Positions 7,078-13,941 of a stretch of DNA of 19,338 bases are shown here, in pieces. Numbering within the stretch: position 1 is the first letter of the stretch; each line of letters starts with the position of its first letter. The notes under the pieces are model-generated. The model did no database searches. It was not told the DNA's origin and saw only the letters and a program-made list of their open reading frames with translations. Where the stretch lies: the NCBI GenBank assembly GCA_902805985.1, contig CADCUW010000096.1, forward strand, positions 1 to 19,338. The letters run 5' to 3'. Source of the DNA: an uncultured Rubrobacteraceae bacterium. Its GTDB lineage: Bacteria > Actinomycetota > Rubrobacteria > Rubrobacterales > Rubrobacteraceae. The position numbers and the translations under genes were made by a program.

Positions 7078-7233
7078 TCCGTCCCGGCCGGGGTCTGACA
7101 GGGCCCGTGCAACCTCCGCGCTGTTCGTGGTGTGGCCCCTCTCGAAGCGCTTCATCCGAGCCGTACCTTTTCTAGTATCCCAGGCGTCCACAAAGTAGGT
7201 CTCCTCGGCGTCGCAAGGGGGCCCGATCGATCC
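7078..7233. other. Convergent intergenic region argF / cupin gene
   Basis: These 156 bases separate the ends of two convergent genes. I see no ORF with an SD, no RNA gene and no convincing terminator. The only structure is a short CCCGGCCGGG palindrome at 7083-7092 just after argF, which has no T tract. Confidence 0.4.
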
Positions 7234-7602
7234 TCACCGGGCGGCCTGCGCGTTCTCGGCCACCGCCTGCATCGTCTTCTGGTACTCGCCCGCCGGGCTG
7301 AACTCGACGACCTCGCCGGCCTCCTCGACCACGAGGTTGTGTCCGGGCTCCAGGTAGTAGGCGTCGCCGGCCTCAAGGATCTCCTCTCGATCCGAGTAGA
7401 TCACCCGTGCCCTGCCCCTGATCATGTACCCCCAGTGCGGGCACTGGCAGGAGTCTTCGGGCAATCCCTTGAACATCGGGCGGGTGTCTATACCGGCGGG
7501 AGCGGTCTCCCTGGCAACCTGCATCTCTCCCCACTGCACCTGACGACTGACGACGCCGCCCTCCTCGAACGCCACCGGTATCTCTTCGCTCTTTGCGCGC
7601 AT
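7234..7602 (-). CDS. Cupin-domain protein
   Basis: This 122-residue protein is a single small beta-barrel (cupin). Residues 52-67 (CQCPHWGYMIRGRARV) fit cupin motif 1 in the form PHWGYxxxG, with His56 as a likely metal ligand. GDAYYLEPGH at 79-88 fits motif 2 with His88. The intervening acidic strand (IYSDREEILEAGD) is typical of small one-domain cupins. The ATG at 7602 has a clear SD (AAAGGAG, 8 nt gap); the frame stays open to another start at 7671, which has no comparable SD. It follows the ECF sigma gene on the same strand after about 105 nt containing three 11-bp repeats. No substrate can be named; a ligand-binding or regulatory role is as likely as catalysis. Confidence 0.8.
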   Translation of the reverse strand: MRAKSEEIPVAFEEGGVVSRQVQWGEMQVARETAPAGIDTRPMFKGLPEDSCQCPHWGYMIRGRARVIYSDREEILEAGDAYYLEPGHNLVVEEAGEVVEFSPAGEYQKTMQAVAENAQAAR

Positions 7603-7670
7603 CCGCTCTGCTCCTTTGTGGTCGGTGGGGCTCTCGGCGCCCCTTTGGATACCTCTCGCTTGAACCGTCA

Positions 7671-7703
7671 TCTAGCTCTGTTCTAGCTCTGTTCTAGCTC
7701 TGT
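7671..7703. repeat. Three exact 11-bp tandem repeats
   Basis: The unit TCTAGCTCTGT occurs three times back to back at 7671-7681, 7682-7692 and 7693-7703. On the leftward (gene) strand it reads ACAGAGCTAGA. The array fills the gap between the sigma factor stop (7708) and the cupin start region. An 11-bp period is one helical turn, so it could be a multi-site operator; it could also be a slippage product. Confidence 0.9.
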
Positions 7704-7707
7704 TGTC

Positions 7708-8673
7708 TCAGCCTCCCTCCTCCCTCGGGCGCGGCGCGAAGTGCAGGTGGACCCGGTGGGTCAGGCCGTCGCGCTGGAAGTGGACCTGTGTGGTGGCGGG
7801 CGGACAGTGGAGAGGATCGTCGCGAGGATTCTCGAAATCTGCCTCGAAGACGATTATGTCCTTGCTCGCAAGCACGTTCGTGGGGTGTATCTTTACCCCG
7901 GCTTCGAGGTCGCTCTCCAGGCTCGCGATCACGGCCCTGCGGCCTTGCATGCGGCCTTGCAGGGCCTGTCCGCCAGCCAAGAGGCAAGAGGGGGAATCGG
8001 AGTAGGCGTTCAGGAGAAGTCCGTATCCCTGGCCGCGGTTTATCTCCTCGGCGGCGGCCTCGAAGTAGCGGGTGCCGGACGCCGTGAGCCGGCGTGCTTC
8101 GTCGTGGGCGAGCCCCGCGGTCTCCAGCAGCGCGTCGGCCAGCTTGAGCTTGACCCCGTTGAGACGGCTCCGTACCGTGCCGACCGGAACACCGAGGATG
8201 GAAGAGATCTCCTCGTAGGAGCAGTGGCGGCCGAAGTAGCGCACCATCGCCGTCACCCGAAGCACCTCGGGCAGCTCCGAAAGGGCCGTCCACACCCACT
8301 CGCGCATCGCCAGTCGGTCTATGGACTCTTCGACGGACATCTCCGAGTGGGACTCCTGAATACGCGGCTGCATCTCGTCGAAGAGGACCTCACCCCGTCC
8401 GGTCCTAAGCCGCATCAGGCAGACGTTGCGCAAGACCGCGTGAAGCCACCCGCCCACGGCGGCGGGCTCGCTGATCTGGTCCAACTTTCGCAGCGCTACC
8501 AGGAAGGCGTCGTGGACGGCGTCCTCCGCCCGCGGCCCGTACCCGAGGATTCCCAGGGCCTGTCCGTACAGAGGGGCCCTGTAGCGTTCGAGCAGTACGC
8601 CAAGGCTCGTGGCGTCTCCCGCCTGCGCCGCCCGAACGAGGTCCGCGTCACCCAGTACCTGTCCTCTCAACAC
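7708..8673 (-). CDS. ECF-type sigma factor with C-terminal NTF2/SnoaL-like domain
   Basis: This 321-residue protein directs RNA polymerase to alternative promoters. Region 2 spans about residues 10-92 and includes AEDAVHDAFLVALRKL (49-64) and the WLHAVLRNVC segment (76-85). Region 4 spans about 122-182, with the helix-turn-helix YEEISSILGVPVGTVRSRL (153-171). After that an extra domain of roughly 120 residues (200-315) resembles NTF2/SnoaL folds; such tails are known to control several ECF groups in place of an anti-sigma factor. No anti-sigma gene is visible nearby. The GTG at 8673 is preceded by AAAGGGG with a 7-nt gap. The next gene on the strand is the cupin. The target promoters cannot be deduced from this window. 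Confidence 0.88.
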   Translation of the reverse strand: MLRGQVLGDADLVRAAQAGDATSLGVLLERYRAPLYGQALGILGYGPRAEDAVHDAFLVALRKLDQISEPAAVGGWLHAVLRNVCLMRLRTGRGEVLFDEMQPRIQESHSEMSVEESIDRLAMREWVWTALSELPEVLRVTAMVRYFGRHCSYEEISSILGVPVGTVRSRLNGVKLKLADALLETAGLAHDEARRLTASGTRYFEAAAEEINRGQGYGLLLNAYSDSPSCLLAGGQALQGRMQGRRAVIASLESDLEAGVKIHPTNVLASKDIIVFEADFENPRDDPLHCPPATTQVHFQRDGLTHRVHLHFAPRPREEGG

Positions 8674-8967
8674 GCGCCGGCCCCTTTCGAAGGCGTCGTA
8701 CCGGTCTTCACACTAGATAAGATGCACCGGGGCACCGGAAAGTTCGACGCCGGTTGGTGGCGTGAAGACTCTTTGCTGGATCATGGGCGCAGCATAGTCC
8801 CCCGGCGGGGCCGGCGGGGCCGGCGTATCCGGCAAATGGGTTACTCTCGTTACTTTTCCAGCGTGTTTCGGGGGAAGTGGCGCGGCGGACCACGGCCGCT
8901 TTGAGAGGGGGAACTCGCACGCGGGCCGGCGCAGGGTATCGCCCTGTGACGGTCAGCTCGTCGAAAG
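8674..8967. other. Non-coding region upstream of the sigma factor gene
   Basis: Nearly 300 bases lie between the sigma factor start and the terminator hairpin at 8968-8998, and this must hold the sigma promoter. I see a duplicated GGCGGGGCC near 8810-8830 and a direct repeat GTTACT-CTC-GTTACT at 8840-8854. I see no well-matched -35/-10 pair. An open frame on the minus strand here (8708-8998) would start inside the hairpin, lacks an SD and has no recognisable protein features, so I do not call a gene. Confidence 0.5.
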
Positions 8968-8998
8968 ATGCCCGCCCGTCAGACCAACGGGCGGGCAT
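8968..8998 (-). terminator. Strong hairpin terminator
   Basis: ATGCCCGCCCGT (8968-8979) pairs perfectly with ACGGGCGGGCAT (8987-8998) around a 7-nt loop. On the minus strand it is followed by CTTTC, and it lies 55 nt after the stop of the gene at 9054-9305. A smaller hairpin (AGGTCG/CGACCT, 9024-9039) sits between the two. This is the expected end of that transcript. Confidence 0.75.
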
Positions 8999-9053
8999 GG
9001 GTTCGTTCTTTACGTCTCTAGCGAGGTCGCGAACGACCTTCGCGGGGCCACTC

Positions 9054-9305
9054 CTACTGCGAGGCGGTCGTGTAGGAGCGGACCTTTCTCTCCGGTTTGA
9101 TCTCCACGACGACCCAGCCCCTCGGCAGCCCCGTGGAGTAGGTGACCATCACGAAGGCGAAGACGGTGTTGCGCAGGTACGTGAGCCTCCGTACGACGCC
9201 CTCGTCCCCCTCCCGAATGCCGAGTTCCGGGACGGCCTCGGGGATGGCGATGCGATCGTATTCCTGGTGGAGGAGCGGCGCGCTCCTTACGGTCGGGGAC
9301 TGCAT
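9054..9305 (-). CDS. Small protein of unknown function (SH3-like, DUF4926-like?)
   Basis: I do not recognise this 83-residue protein with certainty. It has no signal peptide or membrane segment. The middle part, YDRIAIPEAVPELGIREGD then EGVVRRL, followed by a short strand pattern and GWVVVEIKPE, resembles small beta-barrel proteins such as DUF4926, in which a leading V(A/L)L-x-DLPE motif is followed by a G(D/E)xGxV turn. The ATG at 9305 has an excellent SD (AAGGAG, 5 nt gap). A TATAGT -10-like hexamer is at 9342-9347 upstream, and a strong terminator hairpin follows at 8968-8998. It therefore looks like an independent single-gene transcript. Reality of the gene is well supported; the family is a guess. 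Confidence 0.7.
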   Translation of the reverse strand: MQSPTVRSAPLLHQEYDRIAIPEAVPELGIREGDEGVVRRLTYLRNTVFAFVMVTYSTGLPRGWVVVEIKPERKVRSYTTASQ

Positions 9306-9372
9306 GGGATCTCCTTCGGGTAGACCTCGGGTACGGGCCGCACTATAGTCGCGGGCCCCACCCCGGATCTTT

Positions 9373-9397
9373 GGCCCGATGGAGAGAGTTTCGGGCC
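9373..9397 (-). terminator. Possible terminator hairpin after the desaturase gene
   Basis: GGCCCGA (9373-9379) pairs with TCGGGCC (9391-9397) around an 11-nt loop, 26 nt downstream of the desaturase stop. There is no T tract on the minus strand, so it is a weak candidate. Confidence 0.35.
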
Positions 9398-9422
9398 TCT
9401 GGGTCCGGAGATTTGTTCCGGG

Positions 9423-10232
9423 TTAGTCCTGGACGGTCTTGGTGCCGAGCGGGCTTACCGTGGTGCGCGGGATGCGGCGGCGGTGGTCGACCCAGCCCTC
9501 ATCCACCTTGGTAAGGACCTCGGCGAGGCGGAGCTTCTCGAGCAGCCGGATCACGGGCCAGGCGGGATCGAACTCGTCCTTGAACGCGGCGAGCTTGGCC
9601 GACGCCGGGCGCGCGTGGTGGTTGTTGTGCAGGCCCTCCCCGAAGGTGATGAGCGCGAGCAGCTTCAGGTTCGTCGCGTCGTTCTCGAAGCTCTTGTAGC
9701 CGAAGGTGTGCCCCGCCCCGTTGATCGCGGCGTTGAGCAACAGGTAGACGACCGCGAGCGTCGCGAGCGCCACAAGGCCAGGACCTATGCCCCACCCGGG
9801 GCCGAAGAGGCCGAAGAGGGCGACGAGCGCCACGCCGGTCAGGGAGAAGCCGAGAACGCCGCGGCGCAGGAGGAGGGTGTCAAGCCTATCGAAGGGGAGG
9901 TCGGCGGCGTACTTCTCCAGCGTATCGCCGTCGTTCGCCTCGCGGCGGTAGTAGTAGACGTTGCCGATCATGATCTGCCAGTACCCCTCGATGTGGGGGC
10001 TGTGGGGGTCGCCCTCGACGTCGCTGAAGTTGTGGTGCTTGCGGTGGACGGCCACCCACTCTCTGGGCGAGATGCTGGTGAGCATCCAGGTGCCGAAGCG
10101 CATCAACATCGTGAGCGCCGGGTGGAGCCGGATGGACCTGTGCGAGAGCACCCGGTGCAGGTAGACGGTGGTGATGAGGGTGGCGAGCTGGCTCAGGGCC
10201 AGACCCACGATCACGGCGACGACGTATTCCAC
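9423..10232 (-). CDS. Membrane fatty acid (acyl-CoA/acyl-lipid) desaturase
   Basis: This 269-residue integral membrane di-iron desaturase introduces a cis double bond into acyl chains, usually delta-9, which raises membrane fluidity. The three histidine boxes are present: HRVLSH at 26-31, HRKHH at 63-67 and HNNHH at 202-206. Hydrophobic segments lie at about 4-22, 40-55, 128-145 and 150-170. The GTG at 10232 is chosen because GGAGGAGG lies 6 nt upstream; an in-frame GTG at 10256 precedes that SD and is less likely. It is shorter at the N terminus than many homologues, starting just before the first membrane helix. A cold shock gene lies upstream on the same strand, separated by a hairpin terminator, so the two are probably separate transcripts. 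Confidence 0.92.
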   Translation of the reverse strand: MEYVVAVIVGLALSQLATLITTVYLHRVLSHRSIRLHPALTMLMRFGTWMLTSISPREWVAVHRKHHNFSDVEGDPHSPHIEGYWQIMIGNVYYYRREANDGDTLEKYAADLPFDRLDTLLLRRGVLGFSLTGVALVALFGLFGPGWGIGPGLVALATLAVVYLLLNAAINGAGHTFGYKSFENDATNLKLLALITFGEGLHNNHHARPASAKLAAFKDEFDPAWPVIRLLEKLRLAEVLTKVDEGWVDHRRRIPRTTVSPLGTKTVQD

Positions 10233-10302
10233 GTAAGACCTCCTCCAGACGAGCACCGAAGCCCCGTTCGGCGCGGTCTCGTGGTTTTCTAGCGATAAGG
10301 CG

Positions 10303-10328
10303 AGGGCCGGGGGGTTAGCCCCGGCCCT
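10303..10328 (-). terminator. Hairpin terminator after the cold shock gene
   Basis: AGGGCCGGGG (10303-10312) pairs perfectly with CCCCGGCCCT (10319-10328) around a 6-nt loop. It lies 25 nt after the csp stop. It is followed on the minus strand by CGCCTTATCG, so the T tract is poor. Confidence 0.6.
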
Positions 10329-10353
10329 GCGCTCTCCGATGAATTACCGGATG

Positions 10354-10557
10354 TTAAGCGGGAGTGACGTTCTCCGCCTGCATCCCCTTACGTCCCTGGG
10401 TCGCCTCGTAGGTGACCTTGGCACCCTCGTCGAGGGTCTTGAAGCCCTCGCCGGATATGCCGGTGTGGTGCACGAAGAGATCCTCGCCCCCATCGTCCGG
10501 GGAGATAAAGCCGTAGCCCTTCTCGTCGCTGAACCACTTCACTGTTCCTTGGGCCAT
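10354..10557 (-). CDS. Cold shock protein (CspA family)
   Basis: This 67-residue single cold-shock domain is an OB-fold RNA/DNA-binding chaperone. It begins [20 protein letters not shown], containing RNP1 (KGYGFI, 13-18), with RNP2 (LFVHH) at 27-31. The segment after RNP2 is [12 protein letters not shown], where most relatives have H(F/Y)SAI. Length is typical. The ATG at 10557 follows AAAGGTGGG at about 10 nt. Upstream is an extended -10 (TGTTATACT) that predicts a leader of roughly 114 nt, long like those of cold-induced csp genes, with a terminator-like hairpin in it. A perfect hairpin follows the gene. Function is firm; actual cold induction is inference. Confidence 0.96.
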   Translation of the reverse strand: MAQGTVKWFSDEKGYGFISPDDGGEDLFVHHTGISGEGFKTLDEGAKVTYEATQGRKGMQAENVTPA

Positions 10558-10605
10558 AATCAGGCGCCCACCTTTCGTGTTTATGGGCCCCCACCAAACA
10601 AAAAC

Positions 10606-10632
10606 GCCACCCTGAATCTCTCTCGGGGTGGC
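10606..10632 (-). terminator. Terminator-like hairpin in the csp leader
   Basis: GCCACCC (10606-10612) pairs with GGGTGGC (10626-10632) around a 13-nt loop. On the minus strand it is followed by GTTTTTGTTTGG, the classical arrangement of an intrinsic terminator. It lies after the gene ending at 10750 but also inside the predicted csp leader, about 40 nt after the predicted start. It could end the upstream transcript, attenuate csp, or both. Confidence 0.6.
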
Positions 10633-10677
10633 TCTCCGTCAGATGTAAACCCACCTTACTCTTACGTTACGGGCAGC

Positions 10678-10686
10678 AGTATAACA
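10678..10686 (-). promoter_or_regulatory. Extended -10 promoter of the cold shock gene
   Basis: On the minus strand TGTTATACT fits an extended -10 (TG-N-TATAAT, one mismatch). No good -35 is present at 17 bp, which is common for extended -10 promoters. The predicted start near 10671 gives a leader of about 114 nt. Confidence 0.45.
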
Positions 10687-10749
10687 GAATCTCAACCCGT
10701 GTTGCCAGGGCCCGTCTGAGCCGGCCGGACGAGCTTTGGGATACGGGAT

Positions 10750-11976
10750 CTACCGGACCAGCCCTCGAAGCACCCGAATAAACCCCTCGACCTCCTCCTC
10801 GGTGTTGTACGGGGCGAGCCCGGCCCGCACGAAGCCCCCCGACCCATCGAGCCCGAGCTTGTGGGCGAGCGTAGAGGCGTAGAAGTCGCCGGCCGCTATG
10901 AAGAAACCGTGATCCGCCGCGTGCTGGCAGACCTCCAGCGGCGCGTAACCCTCCAGCCGGAACGCGACGGTCGGGGTCTTGCGGAGACCGTCGGGGGCCG
11001 CGTAGAGGGTCACGCCCGGTATCTCGCGCAGCGCCGCGCGCAAACGGTCGGCCAGGCGCGCCTCGTGCTCCTCGACGGTCCGCATCGCGTCGAGGAGCCT
11101 CTCGCTCAGGGACGCCCCCTCGCCGAGCGAGGCGATGAACTCGATGGCCCCCTTCACGCCCGCTATGCCCTCGTGGTTCTGGGTGCCGGTCTCGAGCTTG
11201 TCAGGGATGTGGTCCGGCGCGGGGTCGAGCCTGTGTACGGGAAGCTCCTCGAAGAGGCCGCGCCTGATGGCCGTTACGCCGACGTGCGGGCCGAAGAACT
11301 TGTAGGCCGAGCAGGTAAGGACGTCTGCCCCTATGGACTCCCTATCCATCGGGACGTGCGGGGCGGCGTGGACGGCGTCCACCGCGACCACGGCGCCCGC
11401 GGCGTGGGCGCGTTCGGCGACGGCGGCCACGTCGTTGACGGTGCCGACGGCGTTGGAGGCCAGGCCGACGGCGACGAGCTTCGTGCTCGGGTTGATCTTC
11501 TGGTCCAGGTCGTTAAGGTTCAAGGTTAGGGTCTCCGGGTCCACCCCGATCCAGCGTACCTTGGCCCCTCTCTCTCTGGCGGCGATAAGCCAGGGGTCGA
11601 CGTTCGCGCGGTGGTCGAGCTCGGTTACGACTATCTCGGAGTCCTCATCCCATGAGTCAGACAGCGCGCGGGAGATGGCGAGGGTGAGGGTCGTCATGTT
11701 GGCCCCGAAGGCGACCTCGTCCGGTTCGGCGCCGAGAAAGGCGGCGCAGGCGGCGCGGGTCTCGGCCAGGATCTCCTCGGTCTCGGTGCTCGTGGGGAAG
11801 ACGCCGTGGAGGTTGGCCCCGCCGCGCTCCATGTAGCGCGTCATCGCGTCGATGGAGGTTCTCGCCACCTGCGAGCCGCCCGGACCGTCGAAGTAGGCGA
11901 CGGGCCTGCCGTCGTGCAGGCGGGAGAGCGCCGGGAACTGCTCGCGAACGGCCTCCACGTCGAACATCTGCTGCAT
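10750..11976 (-). CDS. Cysteine desulfurase-like class V aminotransferase-fold protein
   Basis: This 408-residue PLP-dependent, fold-type I protein belongs to the NifS/SufS-like branch often named cysteine desulfurase-like (the VC1184-type subfamily). The Schiff-base lysine is Lys226 in TCSAYKFFGPHVG. Asp200 and His203 in VDAVHAAPH and His122 in TELDHRANVD line the cofactor site. The segment matching the SufS active-site loop (RAGHHCAQP) reads IAAGDFYAST (360-369) and has no cysteine, so persulfide chemistry by the standard mechanism is doubtful. The ATG at 11976 has a strong SD (GGGGAGG, about 7 nt gap); the frame is open a further 39 codons upstream, but that stretch lacks family features. 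It is divergent from a RidA-like gene 100 nt away. The true substrate is unknown. Confidence 0.85.
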   Translation of the reverse strand: MQQMFDVEAVREQFPALSRLHDGRPVAYFDGPGGSQVARTSIDAMTRYMERGGANLHGVFPTSTETEEILAETRAACAAFLGAEPDEVAFGANMTTLTLAISRALSDSWDEDSEIVVTELDHRANVDPWLIAARERGAKVRWIGVDPETLTLNLNDLDQKINPSTKLVAVGLASNAVGTVNDVAAVAERAHAAGAVVAVDAVHAAPHVPMDRESIGADVLTCSAYKFFGPHVGVTAIRRGLFEELPVHRLDPAPDHIPDKLETGTQNHEGIAGVKGAIEFIASLGEGASLSERLLDAMRTVEEHEARLADRLRAALREIPGVTLYAAPDGLRKTPTVAFRLEGYAPLEVCQHAADHGFFIAAGDFYASTLAHKLGLDGSGGFVRAGLAPYNTEEEVEGFIRVLRGLVR

Positions 11977-12076
11977 GCTGGGTCCTCCCCTCTGGGCGTG
12001 GCCGGGCGAGTTTACATCAGGCGTGGGATCCCCGGGGCTGTTAACGTGGTCCCCAGGGCGAGGAGAGGAGGTAGCG

Positions 12077-12475
12077 TTGCGCGGGAGGGTCATAGAGAGC
12101 CCGAAGCTGCCGGCGCCGATGCGCGGGGGAGCCTTCTCAGCCGGGGTTGAGGCACCGGCCGGCAGGACCGTCTACGTCTCGGGGCAGGTCGCGATGGACG
12201 CCGAAGGAGCCGTGGTCGGGGAGGGCGACGTGAAGACCCAGACCGAGAAGGTGCTGGAGAACGTCACGGGCGTGCTGGAAGAGGCCGGCGGGTCTCTGGA
12301 CGATGTCGTCAAGGTTACGGTGTTCATCACGGACATGGGCCTGTACGATGAGGTCCACGAGGTCAGGCGACGGTTCTTCAGGGAGCCGTATCCTGCGTCC
12401 TCGATGGTGGAGGTCTCAGCCCTCATAGACCCGCGGCTCCTCGTCGAAGTGGAGGCCGTCGCGGTGATCCCGTGA
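12077..12475 (+). CDS. RidA (YjgF/YER057c/UK114) family protein
   Basis: This 132-residue protein belongs to the RidA family of small trimers, whose classical members hydrolyse reactive enamine/imine intermediates made by PLP enzymes. Family blocks are YVSGQVAMDAEG (33-44), the QTEKVLENVTGVLEEAGGSLDDVVKVTVF region (55-83) and PASSMVEVSAL (106-116). In active deaminases the last motif is PARSxVEV; here Ser108 takes the place of the arginine that holds the substrate carboxylate. The TTG at 12077 is chosen because AGGAGG lies 5 nt upstream; the earlier open frame has no SD and overlaps the divergent gene start. It lies opposite a PLP enzyme, and the malic enzyme gene follows after 53 nt, perhaps in one transcript. 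Confidence 0.88.
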   Translation: MRGRVIESPKLPAPMRGGAFSAGVEAPAGRTVYVSGQVAMDAEGAVVGEGDVKTQTEKVLENVTGVLEEAGGSLDDVVKVTVFITDMGLYDEVHEVRRRFFREPYPASSMVEVSALIDPRLLVEVEAVAVIP

Positions 12476-12528
12476 AGTTGGGCGGATAGCGTTCTGATCC
12501 GGGAGTCCGGGACCAAAGGGGGTTCTTC

Positions 12529-13863
12529 GTGCCGCTAGATTACACGTACCGGGTCCGCCAGCCGCACCGCACGGGCCAGTTGGCGACGGTCGCCGGGGCT
12601 ATTGCCGAGGGCGGGGGCCTCATCGGGGACGTTACGACCATCAACGTCGGGCGGGACTCGTCGATACGCGAGATCACGCTCGCCGTCGAGGACCACGGCC
12701 AGGCCGAGCGCATCGTGGAGATCCTCAACGACCTGGAAGGGGTCGAGGTGCTCTGGTCGCGCGACCGGGCGCTGCTCCGGCACGAGGGCGGCAAGCTCGT
12801 CATCGGGTCCACCAGGCCCGTCCGGACGGTCCAGGACATGCGCGACGTCTACACGCCGGGCGTGGCGCGGGCGTGCGTCGCGATCTCCGAGGACCCTTCG
12901 CTGGCCAGGGAGCTGACCATGATCGGGCGCAGCGTCGCCATCTGCACCAACGGGACCCGTGTCCTGGGCCTGGGCGACATCGGCCCCGTCCCCTCGATGC
13001 CGGTGATGGAGGGGAAGGCCGTCTTCTACCACCAGCTCGCCAACGTCTCGGCCATGCCGATCCTGATCGACACGAAGGACGTGGACGAGTTCGTGGAGAC
13101 GGTGGTCCGCATCTCGCCCACCTTCGGGGGCATCCACCTCGAAGACATCTCCGCACCCGAGTGCTTCGAGATAGAGCGGCGGCTCATCGAGCTCCTCCCA
13201 AAGCCCGTCATGCACGACGACGTCCACGGCACGGCCGTCGTGACGCTAGCGGCGGCGCTCGTCGCCTGCCGGCACGCCGGGCTCACGCTCGAAGAGGCGG
13301 TGGTAGGCCAGATCGGGCTCGGGGCCGCAGGGTACGGGATCGCAGCGCTCATGGCCGACGCCGGCGTCCGGCGCGTCATCGCCTCCGACCCGAACCCTCT
13401 CTCCCACGAGCGCGCCCGCCGGAAGGGCATCGAGATCTCGGACCTCGAGACGGTCATGGCCGAGGCGGACGTCGTCGTCGCGACGACGGGCCGGCCCGGC
13501 CTGATAGACCCCGCCCTAGTGCGCGAGGGGCAGGTCATCCTGGCTCTCACCAACCCGTACCCGGAGATAGAACCGGAGGCGGCGATAGAGGCCGGGGCCG
13601 CCTTCGCCGCCGACGGCACCAGCGTGAACAACGTCCTCGGCTACCCCGGCATCTTCCGGGGCGCGCTCCTCTCGGGCGCCGAGGAGATAACACTCGGGAT
13701 GAAGCTCGCCGCCGCCGGGGCCATAGCCGACCTCACCCAGCAATCAGAGCTCGTCCCCGACGCCCTCGACCCCGAGGTCCACGAACGCGTCTCAACCGCC
13801 GTCCGCGACGCCGCCATAGAGGGCGGCACCGCCCACATGGATAAAGCCCCGACAGGCCTGTAG
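12529..13863 (+). CDS. NAD(P)-dependent malic enzyme with N-terminal ACT domain
   Basis: This 444-residue enzyme oxidatively decarboxylates malate to pyruvate. Residues 1-80 form an ACT domain (LDYTYRVRQPHRTGQLATVAG start), a likely allosteric amino acid site. The catalytic part includes Tyr108 in VYTPGVA, Lys163 in PVMEGKAVF, metal ligands in HLEDIS (Glu205, Asp206) and HDDVHGTA (Asp230, Asp231), the nucleotide loop GLGAAG at 263-268, and NVLGYPGIFRGAL towards the end. An aspartate after the second strand (ASDPN, 285-289) hints at NAD rather than NADP. The GTG at 12529 follows AAAGGGGG. It lies 53 nt after the RidA gene and is convergent with menE. ACT fusion to the small bacterial malic enzyme is known in actinomycetes and Firmicutes. 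Confidence 0.92.
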   Translation: MPLDYTYRVRQPHRTGQLATVAGAIAEGGGLIGDVTTINVGRDSSIREITLAVEDHGQAERIVEILNDLEGVEVLWSRDRALLRHEGGKLVIGSTRPVRTVQDMRDVYTPGVARACVAISEDPSLARELTMIGRSVAICTNGTRVLGLGDIGPVPSMPVMEGKAVFYHQLANVSAMPILIDTKDVDEFVETVVRISPTFGGIHLEDISAPECFEIERRLIELLPKPVMHDDVHGTAVVTLAAALVACRHAGLTLEEAVVGQIGLGAAGYGIAALMADAGVRRVIASDPNPLSHERARRKGIEISDLETVMAEADVVVATTGRPGLIDPALVREGQVILALTNPYPEIEPEAAIEAGAAFAADGTSVNNVLGYPGIFRGALLSGAEEITLGMKLAAAGAIADLTQQSELVPDALDPEVHERVSTAVRDAAIEGGTAHMDKAPTGL

Positions 13864-13884
13864 GGGCGGGTCTCACACCCGCCC
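13864..13884. terminator. Hairpin between convergent malic enzyme and menE genes
   Basis: GGGCGGGT (13864-13871) pairs with ACCCGCCC (13877-13884) around a 5-nt loop, directly after the malic enzyme stop. There is no T tract on either side. It may act as a bidirectional terminator, or may be a copy of a dispersed GGGGCGGGT-type palindromic repeat. Confidence 0.5.
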
Positions 13885-13941
13885 GAGCTCCAGAGCCCAG
13901 CAGCAGAGCGCCACCCCCAAGCAGCGTCGCCGCGACAGAGA

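Noticed and set aside
7132..7686. Plus-strand open frame of 184 codons
   Set aside because: It is antisense to the cupin gene, which has cupin motifs and an SD; no SD or domain supports the plus-strand frame.
7741..8904. Plus-strand open frame of 387 codons opposite the sigma factor
   Set aside because: The minus strand encodes recognisable sigma regions 2 and 4; this is the mirror frame.
8708..8998. Minus-strand 96-codon frame upstream of the sigma factor
   Set aside because: It begins inside a perfect terminator stem, has no SD and no protein-like features.
9483..10292. Plus-strand open frame of 269 codons opposite the desaturase
   Set aside because: The desaturase carries all three histidine boxes; the opposite frame is a charged low-complexity mirror.
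12873..13844. Plus-strand 323-codon frame within the malic enzyme gene
   Set aside because: It is Arg/Pro/His-rich and overlaps a well-defined enzyme in another frame.
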